Assembly: GCA_008360955.1 (NCBI GenBank)
Contig: LUCM01006151.1
Location: 53,060-117,059, forward strand
Direction: 5' to 3'
Length of the DNA stretch: 64,000 bases
DNA from: Fasciolopsis buskii
Taxonomy: Eukaryota > Platyhelminthes > Trematoda > Plagiorchiida > Fasciolidae
The translations under genes and the position numbers were made by a program. The first letter of the stretch is position 1, and every line of letters begins with the position of its first letter. The notes beneath the pieces are model-generated. The model had not been told where the DNA came from. It saw only the letters and a program-made list of their open reading frames with translations, and ran no database searches. Below, piece by piece: positions 33,001 to 48,500 of the stretch.

Positions 33001-36000
33001 TTTCAGCATACAAAGCGCCTTTAGGCCAATTCGACTCTGTGATGCCGTACCATCATCGTTGTTAATCCGATTTTCCGAATCTTTTTTCCTACTTACTAGT
33101 CGGAGTTTACGGAAACTGCTCATTAGCTTATTTATGATGTTTGAAATGTGATAACTTTTGGTCACGAACTTTCGTAGCAAGGATCCTTCCAAATTTTAGG
33201 CGCCAACCTTACGATTTCCCATTGCGCATCGTTTCATCGATGTAATCCGAAAGGTCTTTGTTTCTGATATGTTGTTTAGTTAGCTCCTGTACCATCAGAC
33301 AAGTATGTACAAAATAAATCCTTAGACGAAGTGCAAGAAAATTTCCAGGCTAGGGTGGTCCGAGCATGCTTTTTATATCTAATTGGGAATCATGTTCTTT
33401 TCCGATGGGTGGATATAATTGGCAGTGAGCTGACGAACTCTGCTAGGACTGACAACACGGAGGTTGATAAAACTGTAGACCACTTTACTACCGTATTTCG
33501 TAATTAATGTTAAAATAGTGTTTTTTTATTGCGCTCATCTTGAAGGAAGCCACCAAAATACGCTACCGTTGGCTGTTCAAATTGAACACAACGCCTTGGT
33601 AACTTTAATGTCATGTCACTATGGTCTGTGCTTTTATTGAGTAATCATTCTGTATTATTGGTGCATTGTGGACAAGGAGTTATGATAATTGATTCGGAAT
33701 AAATATTTCATTCCTCATTTCAAATTTGTTGGCTCCAGTTCCTTGATTGGTCCCAGGATCTGTCTCAAACATGTAACCTGAATTCAGCCGTACACTGACT
33801 TCATGTCTCTAAATTCTCGTCACTCTTAGTTCTTGTCTTTCCACACAATCCGAATACGAATGACCCCGAAATAGAAGTATGTGAAACAGCGCGTGAATTA
33901 ATATATTCACAGTACAATGAGAAGTGTACTGGAGCCACTGAAAACTGTTAGTTTCGCACAGATAGGTGAAACACCCAATAACGATCCAAAGAATTGAATT
34001 GAACATTATCTCATTAGACTATGTGAACACAAGGCTGGAAATGAAATAGCCACATTATATTTCCGTACTCTACTCCTTCCTGATTGTGAAATTTGTTCAT
34101 TAAGGTGTTTTTGCCACGAGTTGCCGAGTCGTTCAACATCTCACGATAGCCAGGTTTTCGCAAAGTATGATTCTTGTTATACTGACAATTGTCACGTACA
34201 TGCAATTGTGATTTCCTTTTTTGACGTGGTAGCTGTAGTCATCATTGTTTGTCATAAATTGGAAGTCATTTAAGTTCATTTGGACATTCAGCTGTATTGT
34301 CGCAACACAATGTCCTTCACTTTGCCATCCATTTGCACGTTAGGTTCGCGTAAACACAGACTCAGTCCGAGGTCCTGTGGCATGTAACAAGCGTCTAGCC
34401 AAACGTCTAGCAGCCGAAGCTGCTCTGGAACATTTGGACTGTCACGTGCCAGATCCTCCAAAGTTGCACAGTGTACTCCGGTCGTCATGGCCGCAGAATT
34501 CCGACGACCAATCTATTACGGGTATGCCTTCGGTCAAAGTGAACAGATCAGAATCAGTTAGAGACATAGGTCAGTGTTTTGTCCTACGTTTTAACTAAGT
34601 GTTTTAGTTTAGTTTTGTCCTAGAGCTCTCACAATCTCCTTTCACTGCACAGTTCTTCGACGCCTTTGGAAGAAAAGAAGAACAGAGGTCAGCTCATCAA
34701 AATACCTCACAACGTCACTCTAATTTGCAATGTTATCAATGCGATTTTCACAGTCCCCGATCTAGTGTTTTTTTACTACCATTGCGCAATAACTTCGTTC
34801 TTCGTAGGACTTAAAACATCACATTTTCCTACTGTTGCCGACAGCAGTATGTTCATCTGGTTTCGAAACAAGTTCCTCCAACTTTGGGATCACTCTTTCC
34901 AGGAACCCGTTAGTCGCAACCTTCAAATGTGATTATGATGCTATGCCAAGTTAACTTAACTGGATCATGTTTTGATTCACAATCAAAGAACTTATGTTTC
35001 ACAATATTTGTTATTGAGCCAAAACACTATGTTCTGTTAGGTAATGTTAAATGACCGTTCTCATAAGCTTTATATTCTATAGTTTTCCGCAAATGCCATT
35101 GAAAGAAGCCTATCTGAGTGTTACGAGTGTTCGTTTGTCAGAGCCATAGCGTTCCTGTGAGTCTGTTGTGTGGTGTTTAAATTTCTTGAACGTCTGGTTA
35201 TCAGACACATTTGGGAACATGCCGATTTTTCTGGGTTCGCTACCGCCATGCCGATTTGCTCATTACACAGAACCGTTGATCGAAGATTGCATCAGCCGTC
35301 TGGTGTGTGGACTTTGTTTTGTTGATTTCAGTAACGCATTTAATGACGTTCCGTCTGAATAATTGTTACTGCATTTCAGCAGCGTAGACATTAGGTATAG
35401 ATTGGAGTTTGCCAGTTTTTGGCTTATCTGGAAGACGCCAAAGACTTCGTCGGGTGGCTACCCCTGTTTCCGATGTATTTTGAAGAAATAAAAGATATTT
35501 ACTGCCTTCGAGCAAGTGGCTTCGTTCCGAAGGACTAACGTCTAATCACTGTTCCGAATTCTGCTTTCTAATCAGGCAATCCTAGCTGTAGATCGCTATC
35601 ATCCGTTTCCACTGGCTCAAATGAGAACAACCAAAGTTAGTCGGCACAAAATCTCATTTTACTAGGTGAAAACATAGCATATCTATAGGCTACTTTGCTT
35701 GTATATTTGCGCCTGTGTGAACGCCATTATTTCACCGGTTGTGTGGGTTGGGCCTTAATTAATGCATCTCGTTTGGGGCATTTTGTCTGATTTAGCTCAT
35801 GTTGTTTTCTTGTCGAATCGCTCATCTCGATTGGTTGAGACAACTCACAATGTGACCTCCTCAGTTCGCATATCCACACTCTTCCTTTCTAGTCATGCCA
35901 CTCTGTCGGCTGTCCGCTGATAGCCAGTGGGATAACGTGGTCTCAATCTGGTCTTGCGTTCTGTACTCGCCAGCTGTCTGGTATGATCGGGTTATATCCA

Positions 36001-39000
36001 TGCCTGTATATAGAACGGTCGTCGCGCAGGATAATCAGAACCGCGCTGCCCATTGCATCGAGCGGGGTAGGCAGTGATAAGTGTGCTACTGCTCAGAGTT
36101 CCCTCTTTTATTCAACCTGTCTCTTCTGTCTCCAACCCAATCTGTTTGCCCCTTCTGCCTACCCATAGCATCTCCATTGATAACACGCCTGATACTCGCA
36201 ACGGTTTATTGTCAAGTAGTGTAGTAAGTGGTTTCCAGTCTGTTAGCTCACATTTTCTCAAGTTTCGTCAGCCTCTGAATCTCGGTTCGTTCGATGTGCG
36301 CACTTTACTGCAGGCTGACCAACAGGCGTGTTTGGCTCTGACAGTGGACTCACTTTCGATTGATGTTTGGTGCGTGAGTGAAACACGAATTCAGGATTCG
36401 AGTAGAGTAATCCAACTAACTGCGCTCAATGTCTCGTCAAGGTATTTTCTTCGCACTTCAGGAGACGAAGCAGCTCAATCTGTGGGTCAATGTGGTGTAG
36501 GAATAGTCTTGAGTGAGAAGGCTGAAGCAGCCCTTTTTGATTGGGTCCTAGTCAACAGTCGCTTTTGCGCCGCGAGACTGCAGGGATCAGTTGGCGTCCA
36601 AAACGATAGTAGTGTTAAGCGTGGTTTATTTGTTATCTCGGCATACGCTCCAACAGACTNNNNNNNNNNNNNNNNNNNNNNNNNNNNNNNNNNNNNNNNN
36701 NNNNNNNNNNNNNNNNNNNNNNNNNNNNNNNNNNNNNNNNNNNNNNNNNNNNNNNNNNNNNNNNNNNNNNNNNNNNNNNNNNNNNNNNNNNNNNNNNNNN
36801 NNNNNNNNNNNNNNNNNNNNNNNNNNNNNNNNNNNNNNNNNNNNNNNNNNNNNNNNNNNNNNNNNNNNNNNNNNNNNNNNNNNNNNNNNNNNNNNNNNNN
36901 NNNNNNNNNNNNNNNNNNNNNNNNNNNNNNNNNNNNNNNNNNNNNNNNNNNNNNNNNNNNNNNNNNNNNNNNNNNNNNNNNNNNNNNNNNNNNNNNNNNN
37001 NNNNNNNNNNNNNNNNNNNNNNNNNNNNNNNNNNNNNNNNNNNNNNNNNNNNNNNNNNNNNNNNNNNNNNNNNNNNNNNNNNNNNNNNNNNNNNNNNNNN
37101 NNNNNNNNNNNNNNNNNNNNNNNNNNNNNNNNNNNNNNNNNNNNNNNNNNNNNNNNNNNNNNNNNNNNNNNNNNNNNNNNNNNNNNNNNNNNNNNNNNNN
37201 NNNNNNNNNNNNNNNNNNNNNNNNNNNNNNNNNNNNNNNNNNNNNNNNNNNNNNNNNNNNNNNNNNNNNNNNNNNNNNNNNNNNNNNNNNNNNNNNNNNN
37301 NNNNNNNNNNNNNNNNNNNNNNNNNNNNNNNNNNNNNNNNNNNNNNNNNNNNNNNNNNNNNNNNNNNNNNNNNNNNNNNNNNNNNNNNNNNNNNNNNNNN
37401 NNNNNNNNNNNNNNNNNNNNNNNNNNNNNNNNNGTTTGACACCGATCCGTGAGAGTAATATCCGACAGATGTTCGAAATGCGCCACATGCACCGCCGCCC
37501 TGCGGTCTTAGTCTTTCTCGACTTGAAAGGTGCTTTCGACTCCGTGGATCGACCAGCACTACTCAGTGCTCTCCACCGGAAGGGTATACCAACGAAGTTT
37601 GTGAACCTGTTGCGAGCATTGTACTCGCATACCTATGGTCGCGTTAGAGTATACGGTGAACTGTCCCGTTCGTTCGAAACGACTAGTGGCGTTCGACAAG
37701 GGTATCCCATCTCTCCATTCCTGTTCAGCTTCGTGATGGACGAGGTTATGGAAGATGCTTTAAGAGGTCTCCGGAATGTAGGAGTCGAACTGGGAAATGG
37801 AGGGAAGCTATGTGACCTGGATTACGCATATGACGTTGTGTGCCTTTTCGAGTCTGCGGACCATGCACAACGGGCACTAGATAGACTGTTGAGATCAGTT
37901 GCTCGGTTTGGCCTGGACTTCGCACCTTCAAAGTTCAAAGTGCCGTTGCATTGCTGGACGACAGCAGTGCTGAACGGAGAGGAACTAGCGATTGCGGACC
38001 GTAATTGGCTCGTCGTCATTTTTATAGAAGTTTTGCTCCCAGGTCCAACTGACGACTTTGATGGTCGATCAGCCAGGCAGCCCTTCGTTGAACTCATTCA
38101 AAGAGAGAAAGGGAAGTTGGCGAAGCCTCATTTCACAAGTAACTGGAGCATTCCATTGCGATGCAGATTTGAGCGTTGTGCGAGAGATGACCTAAAGTGA
38201 AAAAGCACCTGACGCGAGATAGGAAGCTAACTTTTGCGCACAGCACGAGAAGGAAGTTAAGACATGAAGGGGGACTGGCAAAATAAAGAACTAATGGATA
38301 GACCAAAAAGAGAAGCAGAGTCTGCAAATGCAAGTCGATTGAGTTAAGTACACAAATGTACAGAATAAATGATATTTTGAAGAATCTAAAAGAGGAGTTG
38401 TTTTGGAAGCAATAAATGCAGCATGACCCTTGGAGCTCCAGGTGTGTTTAAGATCGTAGTCTGGAGATTCAATGGCGACACAGTAGTCGCAGTCGATGTT
38501 GGTGTTTGCATGGCGAGGGCTGCGGTAAAGTAGAGAACAAGAAGGGGTATCGTCTATAGCAAAAGAATTAACTGAGTTGGAGGTAGAATACAGATCATCT
38601 GCGAATTAAGGGAAGAGGATGGCGAAAGTGCAGAACCTTGGGGAACTCCAGTGTTTACAGGAAATGATCGGGACAGGACTCCATCAATTCACAGGGAGAT
38701 GACTCGCTTACCGAGGAAACAAGTGTACGATGCGAGTCGGGGAGAATACATGCATGGCCAGTGTCTCCACAACACCTTCGTATCAAATTCGATCGAAAGC
38801 CTTAAGAGAAATCTAGTGAGATCAGGTTTTTTTCTCCGTGGTTGCCTAGCGAAGCTGACCAGGAGCGTGAGAAGAGGACCAGTAGATCATCGGTTGACTG
38901 GCGAGATCGAAATCCATATTGGCTGTCGCCCAATAGTCGCCTGCGTTTGATGAACGAACGTAATTGGTCAAAGATGACCATCACAGACGTTTCAGGATAG

Positions 39001-42000
39001 TTGTGACGGTCGGAAGGATCAACGTCTTTGGGAACAGGGGAGTAATGAGTCTAAGAGAGAGAGAGAGAGAGAAGAGGCCGCATGAAAGAAGAATCAATTC
39101 AGGGGCACCTCTTTAAGGACGATGGGTGGTATACTTCGGAAACCGTTCCACTCGACTAAGCTGTACCGCTAGATTTTCTCACTCAAGATGTGTGAAGTTC
39201 CAGGAAGAATAAGATTGATGTGAAAAGATGCAAAACACTGGTCCATTGAGCCAGTTAGAGGAAGAGTGGTTATAACCGCTAAGGGAGAAGGGACAAAAAT
39301 GAGGATAAGATTAATCGTTTAAACACTATTTCTATCTTAACAGGGTGTACATGGATGGAGGCCCACTAGTTGGCACAAGTTCTTCACGGAAGTCAAGTGT
39401 TCGCTTCACACCACCGAGTCGAAGTGCCAAATAGGTGAATCGACAGCTCTCCATTTTAACTGTCCATATCTCCTAAGGCAGTAAAATGACAGTTTGGTTG
39501 CTCACAATTCGAAGATAAACGAGTCACAGTTTTTAGAACAACGGTAAGCAAAAGAAAAACAATGACTCGAACAAAAAAGATCCTGTTAGACGCACGATTG
39601 GAATAATCAAACTTTTGTAGTCAGAATATAGGAACTGATCAATGGTTTGACTCACTCACACCAACTTCATGTATGATTAGGAAATTGAAGGTTCATGATA
39701 TCTGATGCGAGGGAGATTTGAGTTTCAGCCAAGTATACAATAAGGGGTGAAGAAGTTTGAGAAAACTGATCGAGAGTTATAAAGAGCAAGTTATGGCATC
39801 TGCAATTACCTCTGCGCTCCGGTTCCACCAATCCATGTGATTGACGGTCGGCTTTTCAAGGTCTCCCATATCTGAAGCATTATCATCTTGAATAAATGTC
39901 TTTATTTGGTCCATGATTTAATTTGTTTCTAAAAGGATTCGCCTTCCCGTACCAATGTACACTACCTAGAAAACCTAGGCACTGAACATTTATAATGCCG
40001 AATTTCAACAAATTGCGAAATGAATCGGTGAAAAGATGAGCGAGCACGCGTACAATATTAGTGATTGTTTCCGTTATAAACTGGTTTCGTATATTAGTCC
40101 AGTGATGCTGAATATGGTTTATGTGTGTTAGTTTTACTCATTCCTATTTCATTATTTTCTCGCTTGTCCGTCTTGGAATTGCAGATTCGCCTTCGTCCAA
40201 TGAAGGACCAGATTCTTTGAACGTAAGTAGCTCTTTTCACCGGTTCCGGACCAAATAATTTGCTCAAATTGTGCTGAAATTGGTGTCTATAAGGATTGTG
40301 CCACCTGTTTTTGCAGAGCGCTCAGTCTACCAGGCTATGGACCTGGTATTATGTCTATCACTTTATTCAAAAAAACGACTGGTAGCCTCTCTTCAGTGCA
40401 ACGAGTCACAATTTGAACATACAGTCTTCGAATTATTTTTGTCGACAAATTATTAACAGAAAGTTGCTATATCATACATTGTCGAATTCTCATAAGAATT
40501 TAAGATTCGGTCTAGTGAACAGATATTTTACTCACATTCGCTCACCCGAGGTTCGTGTTCATAAATAAATCATACATTTCGAGGTTTCATAGCACAAGAT
40601 AGTCCGATTTCAAAGGACCGACTCCTTTACTTGTTGTGGAACATTACGTTTTTAACTTTGTCTTAATGACCAAAATCGCTGTGACAGTGGCGCAGTTGTC
40701 GGCTTTTAGAAGTCCAGTTTTTTTTATTATCGGACGGTAGGTTTCTCATTATTTCTGTCTAATCTGAATAGCCCGTTCAAAACACCTGGAATTCTGCGTT
40801 CAGGTTTGACGTTGTTTTTCCCATTATTTATGCCTTATACAGGACAAACACGTGACTTTTAGTTGCAGTCGTGATGTTTTGATCCTCGAAGACAGTGGGC
40901 TCGTCCCATGGAAACGTCCACATCGTTCAGCAAGGTAAGAAGAATAAAACCTAATTGTTGCGTCACTCCATAGAATGTTCATTCCGGGAAGATTTGCGAA
41001 TAACGTTCTAGTCCGCGAAATATTTTAGAAATGCATTGACTTTTCCCCTCTTATTTTCGAACGACTAGCACACTTTTGTCTAGGGAAATCCGAAGTTATT
41101 AAAATGTAACTCAACTTCATCATTTAAGCACAAGTCACTAGTGTCGATCATGTCTCTTTCTTCGTCTTGGCTGCATTCTCCATCAGGTTTGCCGAATTCC
41201 GAGAAACTTGGCAATATAGGAAAGTGATAAAATGTCTAAAAGAAGTTCTGTTTTACTTTTCTCTCGGAGTTAAGTAAATATTTTAGATTCAATACAGCAC
41301 TTTTCTCTCAAGTTGGTTATTTCTGCATGAAAGTACCTTATCCTATGGTCTAGTTCATTTAATAGCATGAATCCTCGACCTTGAGGTTGCCCAAAGTATG
41401 TTCGATATTCTGAGGCAAGAAGCTGATGGAGCACGATAAAATTCTGACATTTCACAGCTCATGCGATACAAAATGACTTGACAATGAAGTTAACGGATTC
41501 CAAGATGACCCCAAAAAGTACTGAAGGACAATGGCGTGGACATTAACCACCAGTGTGTATCAGTATTGTACTTCTATCAATACGCGTTTATTTGTGTATT
41601 TACATTAATCTCTGTGCAGGTTTTGTGGCACCGGGACCATGGTGAATAGACGGAAACAATGCGAGAGGAAAAAAGAAGAAACGCCTGTGCGCCTTCACTT
41701 ATGACAGGCCTCCCAGACTTCTTTACGTTTCCAATTTTCCTTCATAATAGATGTTTCCTTCGTGGGTTCCCGTCCCGTTCGTTTGCCTGGTCTGTAGTGG
41801 GTGTGTTTATTTGAAAATGCATCTCCAATTTTCGCCCAATCTACACGACAGTCGCATTTTTCCGAACGAGCTGTTGGCCAGTTGATTGATTCTTGCGTCT
41901 CTTCTGATAAAGCTCACCGGATTGGTAAAACACGGCAGAAGGCCATTGCCCTATTTAGAGGGTGGGCCATGTTCGACACGTTCTAATGAACGCTTGCCTG

Positions 42001-42466
42001 GTGCAAACCCACTGAATCCTTGATGGCTCCACTGCTTATTGAGTCTGGGTCCACCTTATTCCCATCCGACAACCGAACTGTTGTCCGTCCTCTTATTCGC
42101 AAGCCAAGGACACCCAAGATATCTCACACATCTTTCCTGGGCGCTGCCCGGAACTCAAATCCCATACCCATGCATTCATCACTGTGCTGGGAGTAAATAA
42201 TATTTTTTTTTCTCTCGTTAGCTCGTAATGCGCCGGCGTTGGAGTTTGCTGATGGTGGGAGAATGGGATCTCAACCGAATTTCTAACATATCAGCTCGTC
42301 GGGTAACATCAAAGGAAAATATTTCTTTTTATGAGGATTTGCCTTTTCTAACTGACTAATAATTTTACAAAATATTCACTGTTATATATATATATATAAG
42401 CAGGAAGTAGTATCTGGATGCGTAAACAAAATTTGCCCGGGAGCACACGACCGGTTTCGCGGTTAT

Positions 42467-42505
<39 letters not shown>

Positions 42506-45500
42506 CTGGCGGACGAAAGAACTACTTCGCCAGGGCTCTACTTATTGACTTTCCGGACACGACTGGATCTTCGGCTTGAGACAAGTCATTCTGTATTGCT
42601 CGTTGGGTCATGGAGGCACACAGATTGTCGCACCACATGAAGGTGCAGTCTCATTGTGACGGTTTTAGAATCTCGTCAGAATTCCCTTAGATTTCTTCCA
42701 AGAGGGCATCAAGATCCAAGTATTCTGCGCAGTTATCAGCGGAATGGATTTGCATAACTAACACACTGGACTCTTCATGCGAAAGTTCATATACCCTTCG
42801 AATTGCCGTATCTTGGGTTCGGTGAAGTTTCGGTTTAAGGTGCCAGAATTCAAGTCTAGATGCTGTCTCCGATCGATTTTTCTATTCAAAAGAAACTTAA
42901 TTTATTAGGACTTTGTATCGTAGCGGGTAATAGATTTGAAGTTGGGAATTCCGTTTATAGCACTCGAGGAAGTATGTATTTAAAAGAACTGACGTTGGCT
43001 GTGCATGCAATCGGACCAAGTTGGACCGAGCCACCTCCCGCTCAACACAATGCCATTTGCAGTCAGTAGGTCTCGAACAATACGGAGCAGTTAGATTCCG
43101 CAAATTCGATCATTCATCCCAGTGTGCCTTAATTGGCGAGCGGAGAGAGCTGTGGTTTCTCAATTTACTACAGTAGTCTGTGCTCATGCTTTTCTCTTCT
43201 CTCACTGCACCTTTGCATGGTCATGGAATAAGGATTTTCAGTCTAGACACCTAGTCATTCACATTGATATTTGACTTCATATGAAATTCATAACGTCGGC
43301 TGCTATTAAACAAAGCAGGTGTTCTCAGGATTCATTGTTTGAAAAGCTTTTACTCTTGTTTTTTCAGGAGAACTCATCATTCAGAGACAAGCAATAGGGA
43401 TCAGTCGCATAGCAAATCGTTTTCATTGAAATCCGCTCCAGCTTGTGGTGACGAACGACGACGTTGTGTTGCATCACCAAACAATTCAACCGTAAGTTTT
43501 CTCTGTGAATATTCCATGTCACTGTAGCATGGAGGAAATTTCACATCCGTTAACTGTTCAGTGGAACTATCTTGTAATGCGCGGATGATTTTTGCGAAGT
43601 ATAGTTCCGTTGTATCTTCTTCGTCCGCATTACGCTTTTTCATGCCACTTCTCAATCCCTTTGGCCCCCAATTGGTAGACTTAAACGGAACCCAAAACAA
43701 ATCTTCACGAATTGCGCCATACGGTTGAGATTTTCTGACCTCAGTTGCACTATCATAGTGTATTCGACTGAGAGCTCTATTTTGATCCAAGTAGTGTTCG
43801 GCGTGCTCAACAAGCTCTTAAATTTTTCGCTGATGGTATCATAGCCTTGTTAAATCAACTGGACTTACACGTTTGACCATCGATTTCATGCTCCCTGAAA
43901 ATCCCCGTTCAGCCCTAAATAATAGAACAGTAGCAAAACTAGGTTTTCTTCATAACCAACTCGTTTGGTTAATACGGTTGCTTATGACGAGAAACGAGGA
44001 GTGGAACATTCAAACAATTAGATTGGGTGATCGATAGTACTTAAAACATTTGAGAAAAAGAATTTCATCGGGAGTTGTTTGGAACAAGGAAATGATGGTT
44101 GGGAATTTGTTGAGGAAATCTGCGCGGTCGAATACGAGTAATACGAGCAACTCCCGGTCGTCGCAGACTACCGTGTGCGTGCATGACGCTTCATTCAGCG
44201 TGAGCAGTGCGCGCTCTGTGCGTGAGTTAAGAGCTATTCCGTGCACCAGCGAGCTCGTTTCAGCCACGAGCTATCCTGCCTCAAACCGTCGCATCTTCCG
44301 CTGACGGTCGGATTGGTTCCAGGACCCAATTAATCGGACGTCCTTCGCAGCTACCCATTTTTGTTTTCATTTAGTTCTCTTGTGTCTTGTTTGCTTGGTT
44401 AGTTCAGACGCTTGCGTGTACTCGTGCTGAGTGAAAGGCTATACTCATGCTGGGCGCTCCCCTAACTAGTACTGCACATGAGTATTTCTGGTGGTCGTGG
44501 CGTTCCTTTCGTCACCTAGATACCGATCACGGCGACTTACGATTAGCGTTTTTCGCGTAATGAGGGACCATATTCTCGTATCGTCCAACTACTACCGCTC
44601 TTCCGTCCACACTTATCTCTCTTGCATCTCATTCAATCTAACATGTTGTCCCGACAATGCCGAATGCACCACATACCGGAAGAGCAGATTATGTGACTAC
44701 TGCGCTGCTTGACTGCATGCACAACAGCTGACCTTTTATTTTATTTTGTTTTCTTTTTTGCGGATTCTCCTTTTCATTGCACGTTCAGAACATGATTATT
44801 TAGGAACTGGCATACTTCATAGCTTTTAGAACCCACAGTCCCCGTGGGGAAATGCGAACCACCTCGGATAGTTGAGGCAGCAGAGAATTACGTAAGACCC
44901 TATTGAGTCACCTGCGGTAACCAGTCGATTGACGGTTGTTTGCCATCTGACATTGAGATGGCTGGATCGAAAACTAAAACATCCGACTTTTTGGAGTCTC
45001 ACTGGAACATCACCGGTTTCTCACTGTGGGTTCTAATCAAAAACGTTTCTGCATTTCCACCGCAAACGTTTTCGTGCGATGTGAAATCTGTGAGTGAAAC
45101 GTCCAGGTGGCAATTTCTAAACTTGGGCTTCGGTATGGTAAACAGTTAAGCCTGGTAGTTCGCACCGCTGTCGATCAACAGCTGATCCTACAACGGCAAG
45201 CTATACCGATGAAACTGAATGTATCTCAAAACAATCGGAGTTAAAAGTGATCCGTTCATCTTCAACTAAGTAGGGATGTGTAGTCCATTGATACACTTAA
45301 TTTCCCGAATAACAGACAACGAATTCATTTTTACACCTCATTCCTCATGATTTCGTCACGTGGGCTTCCGCCAGTCTTTTCTTGTGATATACTAGTTGGA
45401 AATTTACATTTCTCCACGATAAGCTGTCAAATTGTAGATAATTTCCCAACATGCGGTTGAACAGTAACTTCGCCTTGGCATAATTTCATGCTTCTTAAAA

Positions 45501-48500
45501 TTTTTCTTTTTCTGAACTCATAGAGTCTGATCAACATCGGGCATTGGGCGGGTGAGTCTCTGAATCAGTTATGTAATAAACACCTCGTTTGTGTACTGTT
45601 CTTCTCTCACGTAGTTGTGGTTTCGTCTTGTTTCCTGTCGTTTCTTCCTTATTTTACCAACTGTTTTCAGCCGTATGGAGAAAATTGCCCTTTTTCTGAA
45701 CGTGGAGAAAAAATGGTGATATTTATGCTTTAGTGCTCGGCAAAACCACAGACATGCGTTTTGTTATCATACCAATAATTTCAGTGGCATCTCGATCTAT
45801 CCATCTCTCACAAATTGTTCAAACACTCGCATGTATGGTACGCATCCGAAATAACTCTATCCGGTCACTGTTAATGGATACCAATGAAAACCCCAGAATC
45901 TTGTTTATTCTACCGAATGTGTTCTTGGTAGTTAAGGCTTGGTGTAATTCACTACAGGTTAGTGTTAGAATGACCTAAGTCGAACGTAACCCAGACGCAC
46001 GTATAGTCAAAAGTACGATATTCCAGTGAAAGTAGCCGGTACAATTGACGGGTTACAAAAGAGAATAAAGCAAATCAAACGCACACAGTACCGCCTAAGA
46101 AATTCTTAGTACACTAACAGCTGTGCATAAATAGTAGCTATCAGCAACTGGCGAACAGCCGTGAGGCTGAAGCAAGAGCAAATATCAGAAATCACTGGAC
46201 AGGAAATGCGAGAAAATAGACAGTCCTGGTGCGGCGGTTTGTGACTAAAAATCTTCACTGGTTGTTGGTCCTAGTGACTTGGAGTGCAAAATGTTGAGTT
46301 CACGACAATATCGTTCAATGCTACTTTCCGTCTCTGCAATTTTTTATTAAAATCAAATCCAAGCGAATAGGTATCGGACCAAGAGACCGTTCACCGAACG
46401 AAGCTGTCGTACGCAGCTCCCCTGCCGATTGGTCAGGAGTTGACTCGGTTGGAGAAACTCGGAATCATATTCCCTGTATGCTATTATTCGAAGTGCGCCC
46501 ATCCGATCCTTGTTGTGAAAACGACCAACGGGAGCATTTACATTTATATAGATTTTTCAACTGGCTTAAACAAGCCATTCAGCCTCATCGTTTTCCACTT
46601 CCGCTACCAGAAGATATTTTCACTTTCTCCGACAGTCCCCAATGTTTTTCAAAGCTCCATTTGGCCGAAGCTTATTGCTGGATGCCGGCTGAAACGGAAT
46701 CACAATTGTTGACGATCAGTACACACTGTAGCCCAGACCAATACACGCGTCTCCCATTCGGCATGAAGACGGCATCCAGAATTTTTCAGCGACCTATGGA
46801 TGCGATGATTTCCGGCTTAGAATGTATGGATGCATACCATGATGACACCGTTTTTTCGGTACTTCACCTGAAGATCCCAACCAGCACTTCCCACAATTAC
46901 TCATGCTCAGTAAAGAATATGATTTTCGAATTGGTCTGGATAAATGCGAGTTTCCCGTGCCGTCTATCAAGTGCCTTTGTTTCACTTTTGATTCACACAG
47001 CCGACCTCCAGATCCAGACAATTTACGCGCCACTAAGGGTGTGCCACCACCGAGAGATGCCAGATCGTTCCTTGGAATCATCAGTTACTGCAGCTCCATC
47101 TTGCTGGCGCTGCATGGTGTCCGTACACCACTAAACAGTTTGTTGTAAAGGGACGCCAAGTGGGATTGGTCACCAAAACGTCGAGCTGCATTCAATAAAC
47201 TAAAATCCTTGCTTAGTTCGGACTTCTTACTATGCCAATTTAACCCATACGCGCGAGCCCTTTGACTGACTGCTCTACAATTCCGTGTCATCCTTTTTCG
47301 TTGTTTTGTTGTCATATATTTAATTCGATTATGGTCTCCGTTCGCCACTACTTTCGCTCGGAATTAACCGTATCGTTTCTCAATATGGACCGAGATCACG
47401 CGCTGCTGCATCTCAACGATCTTATCGATCTGACAGAGGCATTCATGCTGGCTTGCAGGCAACCCTTAAATGCACCCTTCCAGCCAAAATGTCCATTCCG
47501 GCATTGTTGATTACCAGCTCTATGTTTACGAAAATGTCAGATCTCTCTCTCGCACTTCACTCACCGATCCATGTTCACACTTGTGCCATCTGCATATCAG
47601 AATCGTGGCTAAATACGGATGTCGCTGATTCATTGGTGTCGATAGACAGCTTCAGACTCCATGGGCAGGACAGTTTCGAATAAGAAGAAGACTGGAGGTG
47701 ATGTGACAAAATACATAACCTCTTTCTGGTCTGGCAAGTCCGAAGTTGTTTATACGTACTTGCTAAACGGAATTGATTGTCTTGTGACACAGTGTCTTCC
47801 TAGGTCTTCTCGTAATGCCAGCGCTATCATAATCAATTTATACCAACCACACGGACCTGTTTTCTCTGAAACTGCATGCTCCAATTTCAAGTAGCGGTCA
47901 TTGTCTGCTTCTGTTAAGGCCCAAGATATACTCTAGGTCAACCCTCCATTCCTTCGGACAAACAAACAGAATCCGAGTTCGCCTCTGTGGCTTTTCACAC
48001 AACAACCTTATTCTTCTTCAGAAATCCCTTTCGCTCGCATCTGCTTGTTTCTCTTTTGAACCCTGCTCAATGACAATGTCATTATTTTCACAGACATGGC
48101 CAACACAGTCTTTGATATATACGGTCCCGTAGAAGCACTATTCGTCTCAAATGGCCATGTCTCCACCCAGATACATAAATCTCTAAACAGATGCAAGCAG
48201 CACTTCTGCAAACCTCATAATAACTCAAACGAGCGGTATATTTCCACCCTAATAAAAGTTGAAGCGCAACGCATCGACACTACATTCGCTAGCCAACTGT
48301 TGAGTGGTAACAACAACCGTCTCCTATGGCAAGGCATTCAAATGTTGTATGGGGAGAAAAATAAACGTGAAATGTTCCGCGGATGTCGACAGCACCAATA
48401 ATGCTCTCATCAATCCTTCCACTTTTACGCAGGTCATATTTGGACGGGGTGATAATATGACAGTTACAAGTTTTTTTTTCTAGGGAAGAGGTGCTCGAAC

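Noticed and set aside
36074..38200. An apparent 708-codon reading frame
   Set aside because: It runs through 774 unknown bases, and the sides are endonuclease and RT parts of a decayed LINE. The YADD site is broken, and the end reads into antisense of another LINE.
43340..43366. A trans-splicing spliced-leader remnant (ttttactcttgt)
   Set aside because: The match is short and is the polypyrimidine tract of the exon G acceptor.
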